64,000 nt of DNA from Nostoc sp. T09 (GTDB lineage Bacteria; Cyanobacteriota; Cyanobacteriia; Cyanobacteriales; Nostocaceae): the NCBI RefSeq assembly GCF_002154695.1, contig NZ_MTAV01000034.1:1-64000 (forward strand). The letters are read 5' to 3'. A program made the position numbers and the translations under genes. Shown in pieces: positions 9,864 through 17,675 of the stretch. The notes under the pieces are model-generated. The model did no database searches, was not told the DNA's origin, and was given only the letters and a program-made list of their open reading frames with translations. Position 1 is the first letter of the stretch; each line of letters starts with the position of its first letter.

Positions 9864-12800
9864 TTACTTGTGAAATTGAAGTAGGGCTAGAATTTCTTGG
9901 TCTTGAAATCCTTTTGCTAGTTGGTGCAAATGTTGTGCGAAGGGAATATATTTGTGATCCATTTGTGTAATTAATGTTGCCTGTTTTATAATTCCCTTAA
10001 AATTGCCTTTCATTACCAACTCATAGAGAATTTCTATTTCTGATTGCGGTGGTAAGACGAGTTCAGCATTTTCCAGATTTAGCTGATTTTCAGGCTTTTT
10101 CTGTTCATAAATCCAGTCTAAATTGAGATAATGCCGCAGTTTTTGAAATAGTACACTCGCTTGTATAGGTTTAGCCATAAAATCATTGCCGCCTGCTTCT
10201 ATGCTGCGATGTTGATCGCTTTCAAACACGCTCGCTGAAGAAACAATAATAGTAATGTCTTTATATGTTTCCGACTCGCGAATGCGCTTGATCAACTCGA
10301 AACCATCAAGTTCTGGCATCAGCAAGTCAGTAATTACGAGATCCGGTTGAAATTCCAAAATTTTCTGCCAACCCTCTTCGCCATCGGTGGCTTCAGTGAC
10401 ATCAAAACCGATGGGACTGAGCAAATTGTTAATTACTGAGCGATTTTCCCATTTATCATCAACAACCACAATCTTCGGTTTACGGTCTTTAATACCAATA
10501 ATTTGACCATAATCGTCAGCTTGAGAGGTTTTCACCCACTCATCAGCTTCCGGTAAGTGAACCTCAAACCAGAAAATACTGCCAACACCTAGATCGCTCT
10601 GAACTTGAATCGTGCTGCCCATCAATTCCACAATTCTTTGGCTGATTGCCAATCCCAATCCTGTGCCCTCGATCTGTCGTCGGCGATCGCCTGCTTGCTC
10701 AAAGGGTTGGAAAATCGCTTGCAGTTTTTCTGGGACGATGCCTATACCTGAATCACGGACTTCAAAGCGAATTTTGCCTTCAGAAGCATAGCTAATGGTA
10801 AAGGTGACACTGCCAGCATCGGTAAATTTGATGGCGTTGCTGAGTAGGTTGATTAATACTTGTCGCAGTCGTTTTTCATCGGCACGGATCGCAACGGGTA
10901 ATTCTAAAGCCAATTGATGACGGAACTCAATGCCTTTAAGTTCTGCACGAATGCGACACATCTCAGCTACACCTTGGAGGAATGCGGGGAAGTGGAAGTC
11001 GCTAGTCATAAGTTCCACTTTCTGGGCTTCGATTTTCGACAAATCGAGGATGTCGTTAATTAAGGTGAGCAAATGAGAACCGCACTGGTAAATTACATCA
11101 ATGCGCGATCGCTCATCTTCATTCAGGTGTTTAGAACGCTGGAGAATTTGCGCATAGCCGAGAATACCATTCAGGGGAGTGCGTAACTCATGGCTCATGT
11201 TGGCAAGAAATTCGCTTTTGGCATGACTGGCGGCTTCCGCTGCTTCTTTGGCTTGGGCGAGGGCAAGTTCAAATAGCTTGCGTTCGGTAATATCGTTGTT
11301 AATTTCCAGTTGAGTAGAAGGCTGTCCTTTGGCATCGCGCTGTAGCGTCCAGCGACTTGCTACAATGATCTGCTGACCATTACAAGTAGTGTGGTGTAGT
11401 TCGCCTTCCCAATGTCCCTGCTCTAAAAACTCGCTCAAGATTGTATCTAGTGGTTTGGGAAAGTCTGTTTGCAGGAATGTGTGAATGTACTGCCCAATCA
11501 CTTCTTCCCTTTTCCAACCGTAGAGGACTTCTGCGCCACGATTCCAGTATGTAATTCGGTCGTCTAGATCTCGAATGATGATACTGTCGCTGGCTGAGTC
11601 TAGAACTTCTAGGGTTTGACGTAGTGCATTTTCGGCTTGCTTGCGTTCAGTAATGTCAGCGTTAGATCCTACCCACTCACGAATGCTACCATCTGCTGCT
11701 AAAATTGGCACTGCCCGTGTACTCATGTAGCGGTACTCGCCATCATAACGGCGTAAACGATACTCAACTTCATACAGTATTCGATTGCTAAAGGCATTTC
11801 CCCAAACCCTGGCCGCGTGAGGTTGATCTTCAGGATGAATAGCATTTAGCCATCCCCACCCGTCTTTCATTTCTTCAAAAGTCTGTCCGGTAAATGCACT
11901 CCATTGGGGTTGCTCAGTGACAAATTTGCCTTCTGCTGTGGTATGCCAGATAATTTGGGCGGTAGCTTCAATTAGGGAACGAAATCGTTCTTCACTTTGT
12001 TGTAGTGCGCGTTCAGTTTCTTTGCGATCGCTAATATTTCGTGTGGTGGCGATGACGCCCAGGATGTTGCCATGAACATCTTGCCAAGGAGCCTTGGTAG
12101 TGAGAAAGGTGCCGCTGATTTCACCATTAGAAACATCTTCCTCATAAGTTTGAGTCACACCTGTAGCAAGAACCTGGCGGTCTTTTGCGATAATTTCACG
12201 GGCAACATCTAATGCCAGTATTTCAGTATCATCTTTGCCGATAATCTCCTCAATTGGTTTACCCATGAAGTTGGCTAAATTCGAGTTAAGAGCAACATGA
12301 CGCCCTTGACAGTCTTTGACGACAATAAAATCTGGTGTACTTTCCAAAATCGAGCGTAAAAGTGCGTTGTTCTCGCGTAGGGCAACTTCAGCTTGTTTGC
12401 GATCGTGGATGTCGTTGCAAATACCTACCCATTCGCGGACACTACCATCTGGTTCAAAAAGCGGGATACCCCGCACCTGCATATGACGATACTCGCCATC
12501 ACATCGTCGCAGACGATATTCTACTTCATATGCACTACCTGTTTTAATGGCTGTTTCCCAAGCCTCGCCAGTTGCTAGGCGATCGTCTGGATGAATTGCA
12601 TCTAGCCATCCCAGCCCCAAAAATCCCTCTACTGTTTGCCCTGTAAAATTCCTCCAGCTAGGATTATCATCAGTAACGTTGCCATCAGATGGCACTACCC
12701 AAACGACCTGAGAGGTTGCAGTAACGAGAGACCGATAGCGCTCTTCATTGTGGCGCATGGCGATTTCTGCTTGTTTGCGCTGGGTGATGTTTTCGCTAAA

Positions 12801-13220
12801 CATCATAATGCCGCCGATTTCACCGCTTGCCATATACCAAGGGCGAATTGACCAACTTACCCACTCTATCGAACCATCTGCCCGCGGGTAGGGATCTTCA
12901 TCACATTGTTCAATTGCTCCTGCTAAACAACGTTGGTGAATGGACTTCCACTCTTGGGGGATATCAGGAAATATCTCATAGTGAGAGCGTCCAATAATAT
13001 CTTTGGGTAGACTATATTCTTCCAGCCATTTGTGACTCACAGCAAGATAGCGCATTTCTTGGTCTAATATGGCGATCGCAACGGGAGCATATTCAATAGA
13101 CTGCTGCAAGTGTACTTCGCTCTGATGCAGGTTGATTCCTGCCTGATTGCGATTTGTATTAATATTCTCTTGTTGCTGGGCACTGTTTTGGGAATTTTCT
13201 GATGGTAAGAGATCGCTCAT
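9864..13220 (-). CDS. Multi-PAS hybrid sensor histidine kinase
   Basis: An 1118-residue cytoplasmic sensor with no obvious membrane segment. About five PAS/PAC repeats fill residues 30-650; several contain the EYRLRR.DGEYR motif typical of PAS3-type folds. The HisKA phospho-acceptor is in MSHELRTPLNG near residue 675. An HATPase domain follows (NLLSNAIKFT, DSGIGI, GTGLGLA), then a C-terminal receiver with aspartate near residue 966 (LVITDLLMPELDG) and a short tail. Stacked PAS domains usually sense small ligands, redox state or light through a bound cofactor; none can be named here. It is the first gene of a pair with the receiver-kinase gene, 5 bases downstream. Confidence 0.93.
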   Translation of the reverse strand: MSDLLPSENSQNSAQQQENINTNRNQAGINLHQSEVHLQQSIEYAPVAIAILDQEMRYLAVSHKWLEEYSLPKDIIGRSHYEIFPDIPQEWKSIHQRCLAGAIEQCDEDPYPRADGSIEWVSWSIRPWYMASGEIGGIMMFSENITQRKQAEIAMRHNEERYRSLVTATSQVVWVVPSDGNVTDDNPSWRNFTGQTVEGFLGLGWLDAIHPDDRLATGEAWETAIKTGSAYEVEYRLRRCDGEYRHMQVRGIPLFEPDGSVREWVGICNDIHDRKQAEVALRENNALLRSILESTPDFIVVKDCQGRHVALNSNLANFMGKPIEEIIGKDDTEILALDVAREIIAKDRQVLATGVTQTYEEDVSNGEISGTFLTTKAPWQDVHGNILGVIATTRNISDRKETERALQQSEERFRSLIEATAQIIWHTTAEGKFVTEQPQWSAFTGQTFEEMKDGWGWLNAIHPEDQPHAARVWGNAFSNRILYEVEYRLRRYDGEYRYMSTRAVPILAADGSIREWVGSNADITERKQAENALRQTLEVLDSASDSIIIRDLDDRITYWNRGAEVLYGWKREEVIGQYIHTFLQTDFPKPLDTILSEFLEQGHWEGELHHTTCNGQQIIVASRWTLQRDAKGQPSTQLEINNDITERKLFELALAQAKEAAEAASHAKSEFLANMSHELRTPLNGILGYAQILQRSKHLNEDERSRIDVIYQCGSHLLTLINDILDLSKIEAQKVELMTSDFHFPAFLQGVAEMCRIRAELKGIEFRHQLALELPVAIRADEKRLRQVLINLLSNAIKFTDAGSVTFTISYASEGKIRFEVRDSGIGIVPEKLQAIFQPFEQAGDRRRQIEGTGLGLAISQRIVELMGSTIQVQSDLGVGSIFWFEVHLPEADEWVKTSQADDYGQIIGIKDRKPKIVVVDDKWENRSVINNLLSPIGFDVTEATDGEEGWQKILEFQPDLVITDLLMPELDGFELIKRIRESETYKDITIIVSSASVFESDQHRSIEAGGNDFMAKPIQASVLFQKLRHYLNLDWIYEQKKPENQLNLENAELVLPPQSEIEILYELVMKGNFKGIIKQATLITQMDHKYIPFAQHLHQLAKGFQDQEILALLQFHK

Positions 13221-13399
13221 CTTAAACTTTGGCTCTTGCTGGAATTTAGTATTGTTACTCAGGAGTCAGATTCGTCATTTAAGATTGGTTACGTATAACC
13301 ATCAGTGTTTGCTCTCCTGTAAGATACAGAATTCCCTCTGAACGCGAACAAATAACAGAATTAAGCAAACTTAACGTGAAGCGTATTACTGTCAGGGAT

Positions 13400-13570
13400 C
13401 TCATTGTAGATGCGATGTCTTCTTTACCCTTCGGGAACGACTGCGTCGAACGAGACGCTGCGCGTAGCTTGCTTCCCCGTAGGGGTACGACAAGCCCTTC
13501 GGGTTCGGTAGTTGCTTCAAGTCGGGGAACCCGCCCAACGCACTACCTCACCGCTCCGCGTCTACGCCCC
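13400..13570. repeat. GC-rich palindromic intergenic repeat
   Basis: It is made of short hairpins, for example CCCTTCGGG, CCCCGTAGGGG and GACGCTGCGCGTAGC, in the style of repeats scattered through Nostoc-type genomes. Its composition differs sharply from the flanking AT-rich DNA. Similar pieces (TTCCCTTCGGGACGCTTC, GGCTCCGCCAACGCG) occur at 26805-26850. The boundaries are approximate. Confidence 0.6.
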
Positions 13571-13591
13571 ATAGTGAATTAAAATTGCAGG

Positions 13592-13801
13592 TCGATGCAA
13601 TCGCATTGTCACTCGATGCAATGGCATTGTTACTCGATGCAATCGCATTGTTACTCGATGCAATGGCATTGTCACTCGATGCAATCGCATTGTTACTCGA
13701 TGCAATCGCATTGTTACTCAATACAATCGCATTGCATGTCGATACAATCGCATTGTTACTCAATACAATCGCATTGCATGTCGATGCAATTGCATTGTCA
13801 A
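13592..13801. repeat. Tandem array of ten 21-bp units
   Basis: Ten consecutive units of exactly 21 bases fit the pattern TCGATGCAATCGCATTGTTA followed by C. Differences are mostly C/G at unit position 11 and T/C near position 18. Units 7 and 9 share a variant ending GCATTGCATG, so the array expanded partly by duplicating a two-unit block. Each unit contains CAATCGCATTG, a short inverted repeat. All three forward frames and one reverse frame stay open, giving repeats such as DAIALLL or NAIASSN, but no start with a ribosome-binding site supports translation. The function is unknown. Confidence 0.9.
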
Positions 13802-13845
13802 CCTCAAAATTATGGATAATCACCTGCAAACAATATTGTTCCCTG

Positions 13846-14856
13846 CTAATTCAACCCCGCAGAACGGCGATAAAGTAACCAGATAAATAACGGTGAACCC
13901 AGCAAAGCAGTGACGGAGCCTACAGGTAATTCTATGGCTCCCAATCTAGAGAGTAAATCGGCAAATATGAGTAACCATGCACCTGCTAATGCTGAAAGCG
14001 GTAAAACAAAACGGTGATCTGTGCCAACAATTAAGCGGACGCCGTGAGGAACTACAAGACCGACGAACCCAATCAAACCGCTGATGCTAACTGCACCTGC
14101 GGCGAGTAAAGTAGCAACACCACCAATTAAAAGACGCGATCGCGTTAATGATACTCCCAAACCCAAAGCCAAATCATCTCCCAAAGCCAACACGTTGAGC
14201 GATCGCGCCAGCAAACATCCGCCCAGCAATGCCACAATAATGTAAGGGCCAGTAGTGGTAATTTCTTTCCAACCTCGTCCATTTAGGCTACCAACCAGCC
14301 AGTTAAGTGCAATTTGAATTTGACCGTCTTCGGCTAACAGCAGTAATGTACTTTGTACTGCACCAAATAAAGAACTCACAGCCACTCCGCCTAAAATTAA
14401 GCGCTCAACCGCAATTCCTGACCCCGCACGGCCAAGGAAAATAACTATAGCCGAAGTCAAAATTGCTCCCACCCACGCCGCCAGAGGAATAGCAGCCGGG
14501 AAGATTTGCAACACTACCATAACTATGACAATTAACCCTGCACCTGCGGAAATACCTAAGATAAAAGGATCAGCAAGACTATTGCGCAACATTCCTTGCA
14601 GTAACGCCCCTGACATTCCCAAAGCTGCACCAACAATCAAAGCAGCAATAATCCGCGGGAGCCGCAAATCCCAGAGAATTGTCTGCTTAACCGGATCGCC
14701 TTGGTGAAGAATTGCTTGCCATAATTCACTTCCACTCAAAGGTACTGCGCCTTGCGAGAGGGAAAGCCCTAAGGTCACTACCAGTGCTGTAACTAAGAGT
14801 AAAATCGCCCAGAGTAGACGGTGTTTGGTAAAGATTGTCTGCAATGATTTATTCAT
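13846..14856 (-). CDS. FecCD-family ABC transporter permease
   Basis: A 336-residue inner-membrane permease of the iron-siderophore/cobalamin importer family. About nine or ten hydrophobic helices are visible, and the typical regions are present: LRLPRIIAALIVGAALGMSG near residue 65 and GLIGFVGLVVPHGVR, which contains the coupling helix contacting the ATPase. Length and motifs are complete. It should pair with the FecE-type ATPase at 7461-8237, but a tandem repeat array and two kinase genes separate them. No substrate-binding protein gene is adjacent. The 258 bases upstream show no recognisable cobalamin riboswitch or Fur site. They contain a 58-codon open frame on the minus strand (14904-15077) that I could not identify. 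Confidence 0.93.
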   Translation of the reverse strand: MNKSLQTIFTKHRLLWAILLLVTALVVTLGLSLSQGAVPLSGSELWQAILHQGDPVKQTILWDLRLPRIIAALIVGAALGMSGALLQGMLRNSLADPFILGISAGAGLIVIVMVVLQIFPAAIPLAAWVGAILTSAIVIFLGRAGSGIAVERLILGGVAVSSLFGAVQSTLLLLAEDGQIQIALNWLVGSLNGRGWKEITTTGPYIIVALLGGCLLARSLNVLALGDDLALGLGVSLTRSRLLIGGVATLLAAGAVSISGLIGFVGLVVPHGVRLIVGTDHRFVLPLSALAGAWLLIFADLLSRLGAIELPVGSVTALLGSPLFIWLLYRRSAGLN

Positions 14857-15114
14857 CTCAACGATTAAGGATGAGTCTAGCGCCCATTGGTGTCAACTGA
14901 AGTTTAAACCCCTATCCGAGATATATTTGACGCCAAATTTTTACTACCAAACAAAACATGGGTGGAGCGATCGGCAGTTATTGTAGCTAATTTGGGGCAA
15001 TTATCTGATAGCGTTTCTATGACCTTGGGAATGCAGACATCACCTTTTTGATAGAAAGCAGTATCAACTATTTTCAATTATGTTTCTTTCTATGGAGTGA
15101 GTGACAAAAGCAGA

Positions 15115-15801
15115 TTAAGTGTGAACTGCACCATCAGGCATAATGGCTCCACTTAAATTAGCTCCAATGAGTTTAACCAGAAGGCGCTCGCCAGAGCGAA
15201 TCCGCGCACCTGTTAAATCAGCTCCCCGCAAGTCAGCGCCACTGAGGTCTGCTCCAATTAAATTAGCAGAGCGCAAATTTGCCTCTCGGAGATCGGCTAA
15301 AAGTAGGTTAGCCCGAAATAAATTTGCCTCCGATAAATTTGCACCCCTTAAATTAACTTTGTGCATAAAAGTATCGCTGAGATTTGCGCCACTCAAGTTC
15401 GCAAAACTCAGGTTTCTTCCCGATAAATCTTTGTTGCTCAAATTAGCCCGACTAAAGTCTTGACCACTCAAATCGGAGTTTTTCTGTGTTGGTTGATGGT
15501 TTGTTTGCGGTGGCTTTTGTGGTTGAGGAGGTGATGGTGAAGAAGGCGGTGAATAAGGCTTGGAGTAAGTTTGTGAGTAAGTTGCTCCTTGATGCTTAAC
15601 TTTTAGAGAACGCAATTTATCACGTGCTTCATTAATTGCTTTAATTTTGTCTTGTGCCTTTTGTTGTAAACGGAGATTGTCTTGCGGAATGCGATCGGGG
15701 TGCCACACAAAAACCAAATCTTTATAAGCCTGGTTCACTTCCTCAAGTGTTGCACCAGGCTCTAATTCCAAGGCTCTATAATACCGTTCCAACTCGCTCA
15801 T
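15115..15801 (-). CDS. J-domain protein with C-terminal pentapeptide repeats
   Basis: A 228-residue protein. Residues 5-65 form an N-terminal J-domain (YYRALELEPGATLEEVNQAY, then VWHPDR with the HPD triad). A Ser/Pro/Gln-rich linker covers about 75-105. Residues 110-220 are pentapeptide repeats (A-N/D-L-x-x pattern: ANLSN, KDLSG, RNLSF, ANLSG and so on), which fold as a right-handed quadrilateral beta helix. J-domain plus pentapeptide fusions are common in cyanobacteria. The J-domain should recruit DnaK and the helix should bind an unknown partner. The gene stands alone. Confidence 0.9.
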   Translation of the reverse strand: MSELERYYRALELEPGATLEEVNQAYKDLVFVWHPDRIPQDNLRLQQKAQDKIKAINEARDKLRSLKVKHQGATYSQTYSKPYSPPSSPSPPQPQKPPQTNHQPTQKNSDLSGQDFSRANLSNKDLSGRNLSFANLSGANLSDTFMHKVNLRGANLSEANLFRANLLLADLREANLRSANLIGADLSGADLRGADLTGARIRSGERLLVKLIGANLSGAIMPDGAVHT

Positions 15802-16494
15802 AAGATGTTTTAGTGGACAATCAAGTTAATTATGAGTGATGCATCCCTCTATTGGCTTAATTCTTTATTAAATCTCTATTTACTTGTACTATTTAATAAC
15901 ACATATACTTTGAGTTTTTGAGCGCCAATAGAAGTAGTTTTAGCAATCTGACTAGCTCAATTAATATATTGAGCCACAGTAGCCTTCCTTTCAAAAAAAG
16001 TTATATTAATATGCTAACTGATACAGTACGGCAATTTTATCAGGTGTATTAGCTATTGTAAAAGCTACTTGTATAGTGTTTTTGTTGTATTTATCTACTC
16101 CTTTAACATTATCTAAAAATGATCGCAAATAGTTTTGTTGTTGAATTTGACGATTAGTGGTTAGTGAAACTCCTATGATTGTAAATAATCAAGCCATATA
16201 CGATCTTTGCTGAGTGCTGATTCTGAGCGTAAGCGCAGAATAGGCAAATTTGACCCTTTTGCCAAACCTGAAACGAGAGACGGGGTATTTCTGTTGCAAC
16301 TGCTTGTATAGTGAAGTCTTACAGCAGAATACTTTCACACAGTTATTATACAAGCCAATAGTGACGAACTCAGTCCATCAATAACCTTTCTGCTAGCAAA
16401 CCACTCTTAGCAGCTGGCATAATTGGGCTGTTCTGGGATTTTCCCTTTAGTCAATAGTTATAATTAATTTTTCTCTATCTTCCTATCTCTCCAT
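15802..16494. other. Intergenic region with possible gene remnants
   Basis: About 690 bases without an intact gene. On the minus strand an open frame ending at 16006 (16006-16188) reads like a protein C-terminus, ending KNTIQVAFTIANTPDKIAVL plus YQLAY. Just upstream another frame, ending near 16176, includes SALSKDRIWLDYLQS. Together they may be one decayed gene with a frameshift, but I do not recognise a family. The stretch 16200-16240 contains a common AGTGCTGATTCTGAGC-type repeat. Confidence 0.4.
16006..16188 (-). pseudogene. Possible 3' remnant of an unrecognised gene
   Basis: A 61-codon frame with coding-like composition (VSLTTNRQIQQQNYLRSFLD, then NVKGVDKYNK) and a clear stop at 16006-16008, but no plausible start. 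An adjacent frame immediately upstream also looks coding-like, as expected for a frameshifted relic. Length alone does not exclude chance, so confidence is low. Confidence 0.25.
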
Positions 16495-16995
16495 CTATCC
16501 ATTTCTCCATCGATTTATAGCTCTTAAATATGCTGCAACTGGAATTTGATAAACCTCAATAAAAATCCAAACAATAATTGCTAAATGTAACAGAAAAGTT
16601 AATATAGTCCAGATATATGGTATCCAAGTAATAAATTGATGTGGAGATGGAGGAAAATTGTAAGCCACAATGCCAATCAAAGTTGTGGGCAAGAGTATAA
16701 AAGCAATTGCTGCTAACCCATAGCCCCAACCTAATTCCACGCCTTCTAACTGGGCTTCTGTCCAACTAAAACCATTCCAAGACCAAACTAGCGGCGGTTG
16801 GCGGGAAGGCATCTTGATTTGCTGTTGTTCTAGGTTGACAGTAAAAATCTCTTGGCAGAAGTCACAAGCCATAGCTTCCATTAATGGCATCCGAGTAATC
16901 TTACCTACACGGCAGACTGGGCAAGGGTAAGCTCCTTGAGAGTCGAAAGATGTGGCTAAAATTTTAGAACGAGGCATCATAAAACCTAGTGGCAA
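16495..16995 (-). CDS. Small zinc-ribbon membrane protein, conserved hypothetical
   Basis: A 166-residue protein. Two CxxC pairs, C25-P-V-C28 and C44-D-F-C47, form a likely zinc ribbon. Two hydrophobic segments follow, about residues 88-110 (YGLAAIAFILLPTTLIGIV) and 122-147. The true start may be the second in-frame methionine cluster at M7 (MPRSKILATS); no Shine-Dalgarno sequence decides. The layout suggests an integral membrane protein with a cytoplasmic metal-binding head. The function is unknown. Codon use and HIP1-rich surroundings look native. Confidence 0.75.
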   Translation of the reverse strand: MPLGFMMPRSKILATSFDSQGAYPCPVCRVGKITRMPLMEAMACDFCQEIFTVNLEQQQIKMPSRQPPLVWSWNGFSWTEAQLEGVELGWGYGLAAIAFILLPTTLIGIVAYNFPPSPHQFITWIPYIWTILTFLLHLAIIVWIFIEVYQIPVAAYLRAINRWRNG

Positions 16996-17271
16996 TAATA
17001 ATGTGATTGGGCCGCCGCGGAATTTGACAAGAATGATGAATTGCTAGATTGTTTAGAGTTCATCAATATCCTGTTACCCATGACCCAAAAATAGTTGTAA
17101 GTTTATATAATTTCTACTGTTACAAGTCAGGAAAACGTCTTGACAGGCGCAATAGTACTGAGTTTAACCCTTTTTTAAGAGTTGTGGAGCTATTGACTCC
17201 ACCAACTGGGTCTGTTATCGTGACTTATATATAAGGATTACATCAAAATTATCTAGTTGCGTACACTAAAA

Positions 17272-17328
17272 ATGTTCAACAGCAAATCTTACTTTTATTT
17301 TTGGTTTAAGGCGGTTCACCGGCGGTGA
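17272..17328 (+). CDS. Aromatic-rich leader peptide, distal attenuator
   Basis: An 18-codon frame encodes MFNSKSYFYFWFKAVHRR then TGA. Seven residues are aromatic, six of them consecutive (Tyr-Phe-Tyr-Phe-Trp-Phe, codons at 17290-17307). It lies 404 bases upstream of the DAHP synthase gene on the same strand and runs straight into a hairpin set ending in a terminator. The last eight codons overlap the 5' arm of the antiterminator (17311-17320). No good Shine-Dalgarno sequence precedes the ATG, which is not unusual in cyanobacteria. By analogy with trp and phe leaders of other bacteria, it would act as a ribosome-stalling sensor of charged aromatic tRNAs. The frame is seen; translation is inferred. 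Confidence 0.75.
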   Translation: MFNSKSYFYFWFKAVHRR

Positions 17329-17363
17329 ATTAGTTTCCTAATGGAAACCGCCAGGTGAACCGC
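17311..17363 (+). promoter_or_regulatory. Antiterminator hairpin, distal attenuator
   Basis: GCGGTTCACC (17311-17320) pairs perfectly with GGTGAACCGC (17354-17363). Nested inside are GGCGGT (17321-17326) with ACCGCC (17347-17352) and GTTTCC with GGAAAC around a TAAT loop. The 3' arm shares bases 17358-17363 with the terminator 5' arm, so only one structure can form. A ribosome resting on the TGA at 17326-17328 would cover the 5' arm and favour the terminator. A ribosome held at the first aromatic codons would leave the arm free. Confidence 0.75.
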
Positions 17364-17384
17364 AGAGCAAACTCTGCGGTTTTT
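17358..17384 (+). terminator. Intrinsic terminator of distal attenuator
   Basis: AACCGCAGAG (17358-17367), loop CAAA, CTCTGCGGTT (17372-17381): a perfect 10-bp stem running into a T-rich tract (17380-17384, then another T run to about 17392). It lies upstream of the coding region with no gene ending before it, so it only makes sense as a leader terminator. Confidence 0.85.
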
Positions 17385-17503
17385 GTTTTTTTGGAGCAGG
17401 CGCACAGGTGGCGCGCCACCCGCTACGAATGAAATAAACAAGTTAATCCTGTTCGCTGTTCCCTGTTCGCTGTTCCCTTTTTTCTTTAAAGCATTTCATC
17501 GTC

Positions 17504-17566
17504 ATGATCTATTTCGGTAGTTGGTTTTATGGTTTTTACTTTTGGCCCAGAGCAAGTTCCGGGTAA
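17504..17566 (+). CDS. Aromatic-rich leader peptide, proximal attenuator
   Basis: A 20-codon frame encodes MIYFGSWFYGFYFWPRASSG then TAA. Nine of 20 residues are aromatic (four Phe, three Tyr, two Trp), all within codons 3-14. The stop (17564-17566) directly follows the antiterminator 5' arm (17555-17563), the same relation as in the distal leader. It lies 110 bases before the DAHP synthase start. No clear Shine-Dalgarno sequence precedes the ATG. An overlapping frame starting at 17529 (MVFTFGPEQVPGK) is much less aromatic and less likely to be the leader. The content of all three aromatic amino acids fits the first common step of their synthesis. Confidence 0.82.
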   Translation: MIYFGSWFYGFYFWPRASSG

Positions 17567-17604
17567 ATAGCGTCATGTCGATGATTTAGAACGCGCCCGG
17601 AACT
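17555..17604 (+). promoter_or_regulatory. Antiterminator hairpin, proximal attenuator
   Basis: AGTTCCGGG (17555-17563) is the exact complement of CCCGGAACT (17596-17604). The 3' arm overlaps the terminator 5' arm (17595-17602), so the pairings compete. The spacing between arms is 32 bases, close to the 33 bases in the distal module, supporting a shared design. Confidence 0.8.
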
Positions 17605-17630
17605 CTCAAGCTGAGATTCCGGGCTTTTTT
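17595..17630 (+). terminator. Intrinsic terminator of proximal attenuator
   Basis: GCCCGGAA (17595-17602) pairs with TTCCGGGC (17617-17624). Inside it TCTC pairs with GAGA around AAGCT, with one bulged C. Six Ts follow (17625-17630). This is a strong factor-independent terminator 45 bases before the DAHP synthase ATG. Confidence 0.9.
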
Positions 17631-17675
17631 GTTATCAACCTCACTCTCATAACCTCATACAAGGAGAATCTCACA

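Larger units (their letters stand above)
13221..13845. other. Intergenic region with repeats
   Basis: This 625-base region between permease and hybrid kinase holds no believable gene. Bases 13400-13570 are a GC-rich palindromic dispersed repeat (parts such as CCTTCGGGAACGACTGCGTC and CCCCGTAGGGGTACGACAAG). Bases 13592-13801 are a 21-bp tandem array. Open frames over the array arise because 21 is a multiple of three, so no stop enters any phase. The kinase promoter should lie between 13221 and about 13380. Confidence 0.7.
16996..17675. other. Long leader region of the DAHP synthase gene
   Basis: This 680-base stretch holds two tandem attenuator modules, 17272-17390 and 17504-17630, described separately. 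The 17049-17234 stretch has a chance open frame and an AT-rich TATATATA at 17226-17233 that could be part of a promoter. Between the modules lie a perfect palindrome GGTGGCGCGCCACC (17407-17420) and short CTGTTCGCTGTTCCC repeats (17450-17477). Confidence 0.7.

Noticed and set aside
13376-13582. 68-codon open frame over the GC-rich repeat
   Set aside because: It coincides with a palindromic dispersed repeat and has no ribosome-binding site or protein-like composition.
13592-13801. CRISPR array
   Set aside because: The units are contiguous 21-mers with no unique spacers, and no cas genes are in the window.
13548-13878. Open frames of 74-97 codons over the 21-bp array
   Set aside because: Every phase is open because the unit is a multiple of three; the peptides are pure repeats and no start is supported.
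14857-15114. Cobalamin riboswitch or substrate-binding-protein gene upstream of the permease
   Set aside because: No conserved riboswitch box was recognised. The only open frame (14904-15077, 58 codons) has no start of quality and no family resemblance.
17049-17234. 61-codon frame upstream of the attenuators
   Set aside because: The composition is not protein-like and there is no ribosome-binding site; it is more likely promoter and spacer DNA.
17529-17570. MVFTFGPEQVPGK as the proximal leader peptide
   Set aside because: It overlaps the 17504 frame but has only two aromatic residues, and its stop falls further past the antiterminator arm; the 20-codon frame fits attenuation far better.
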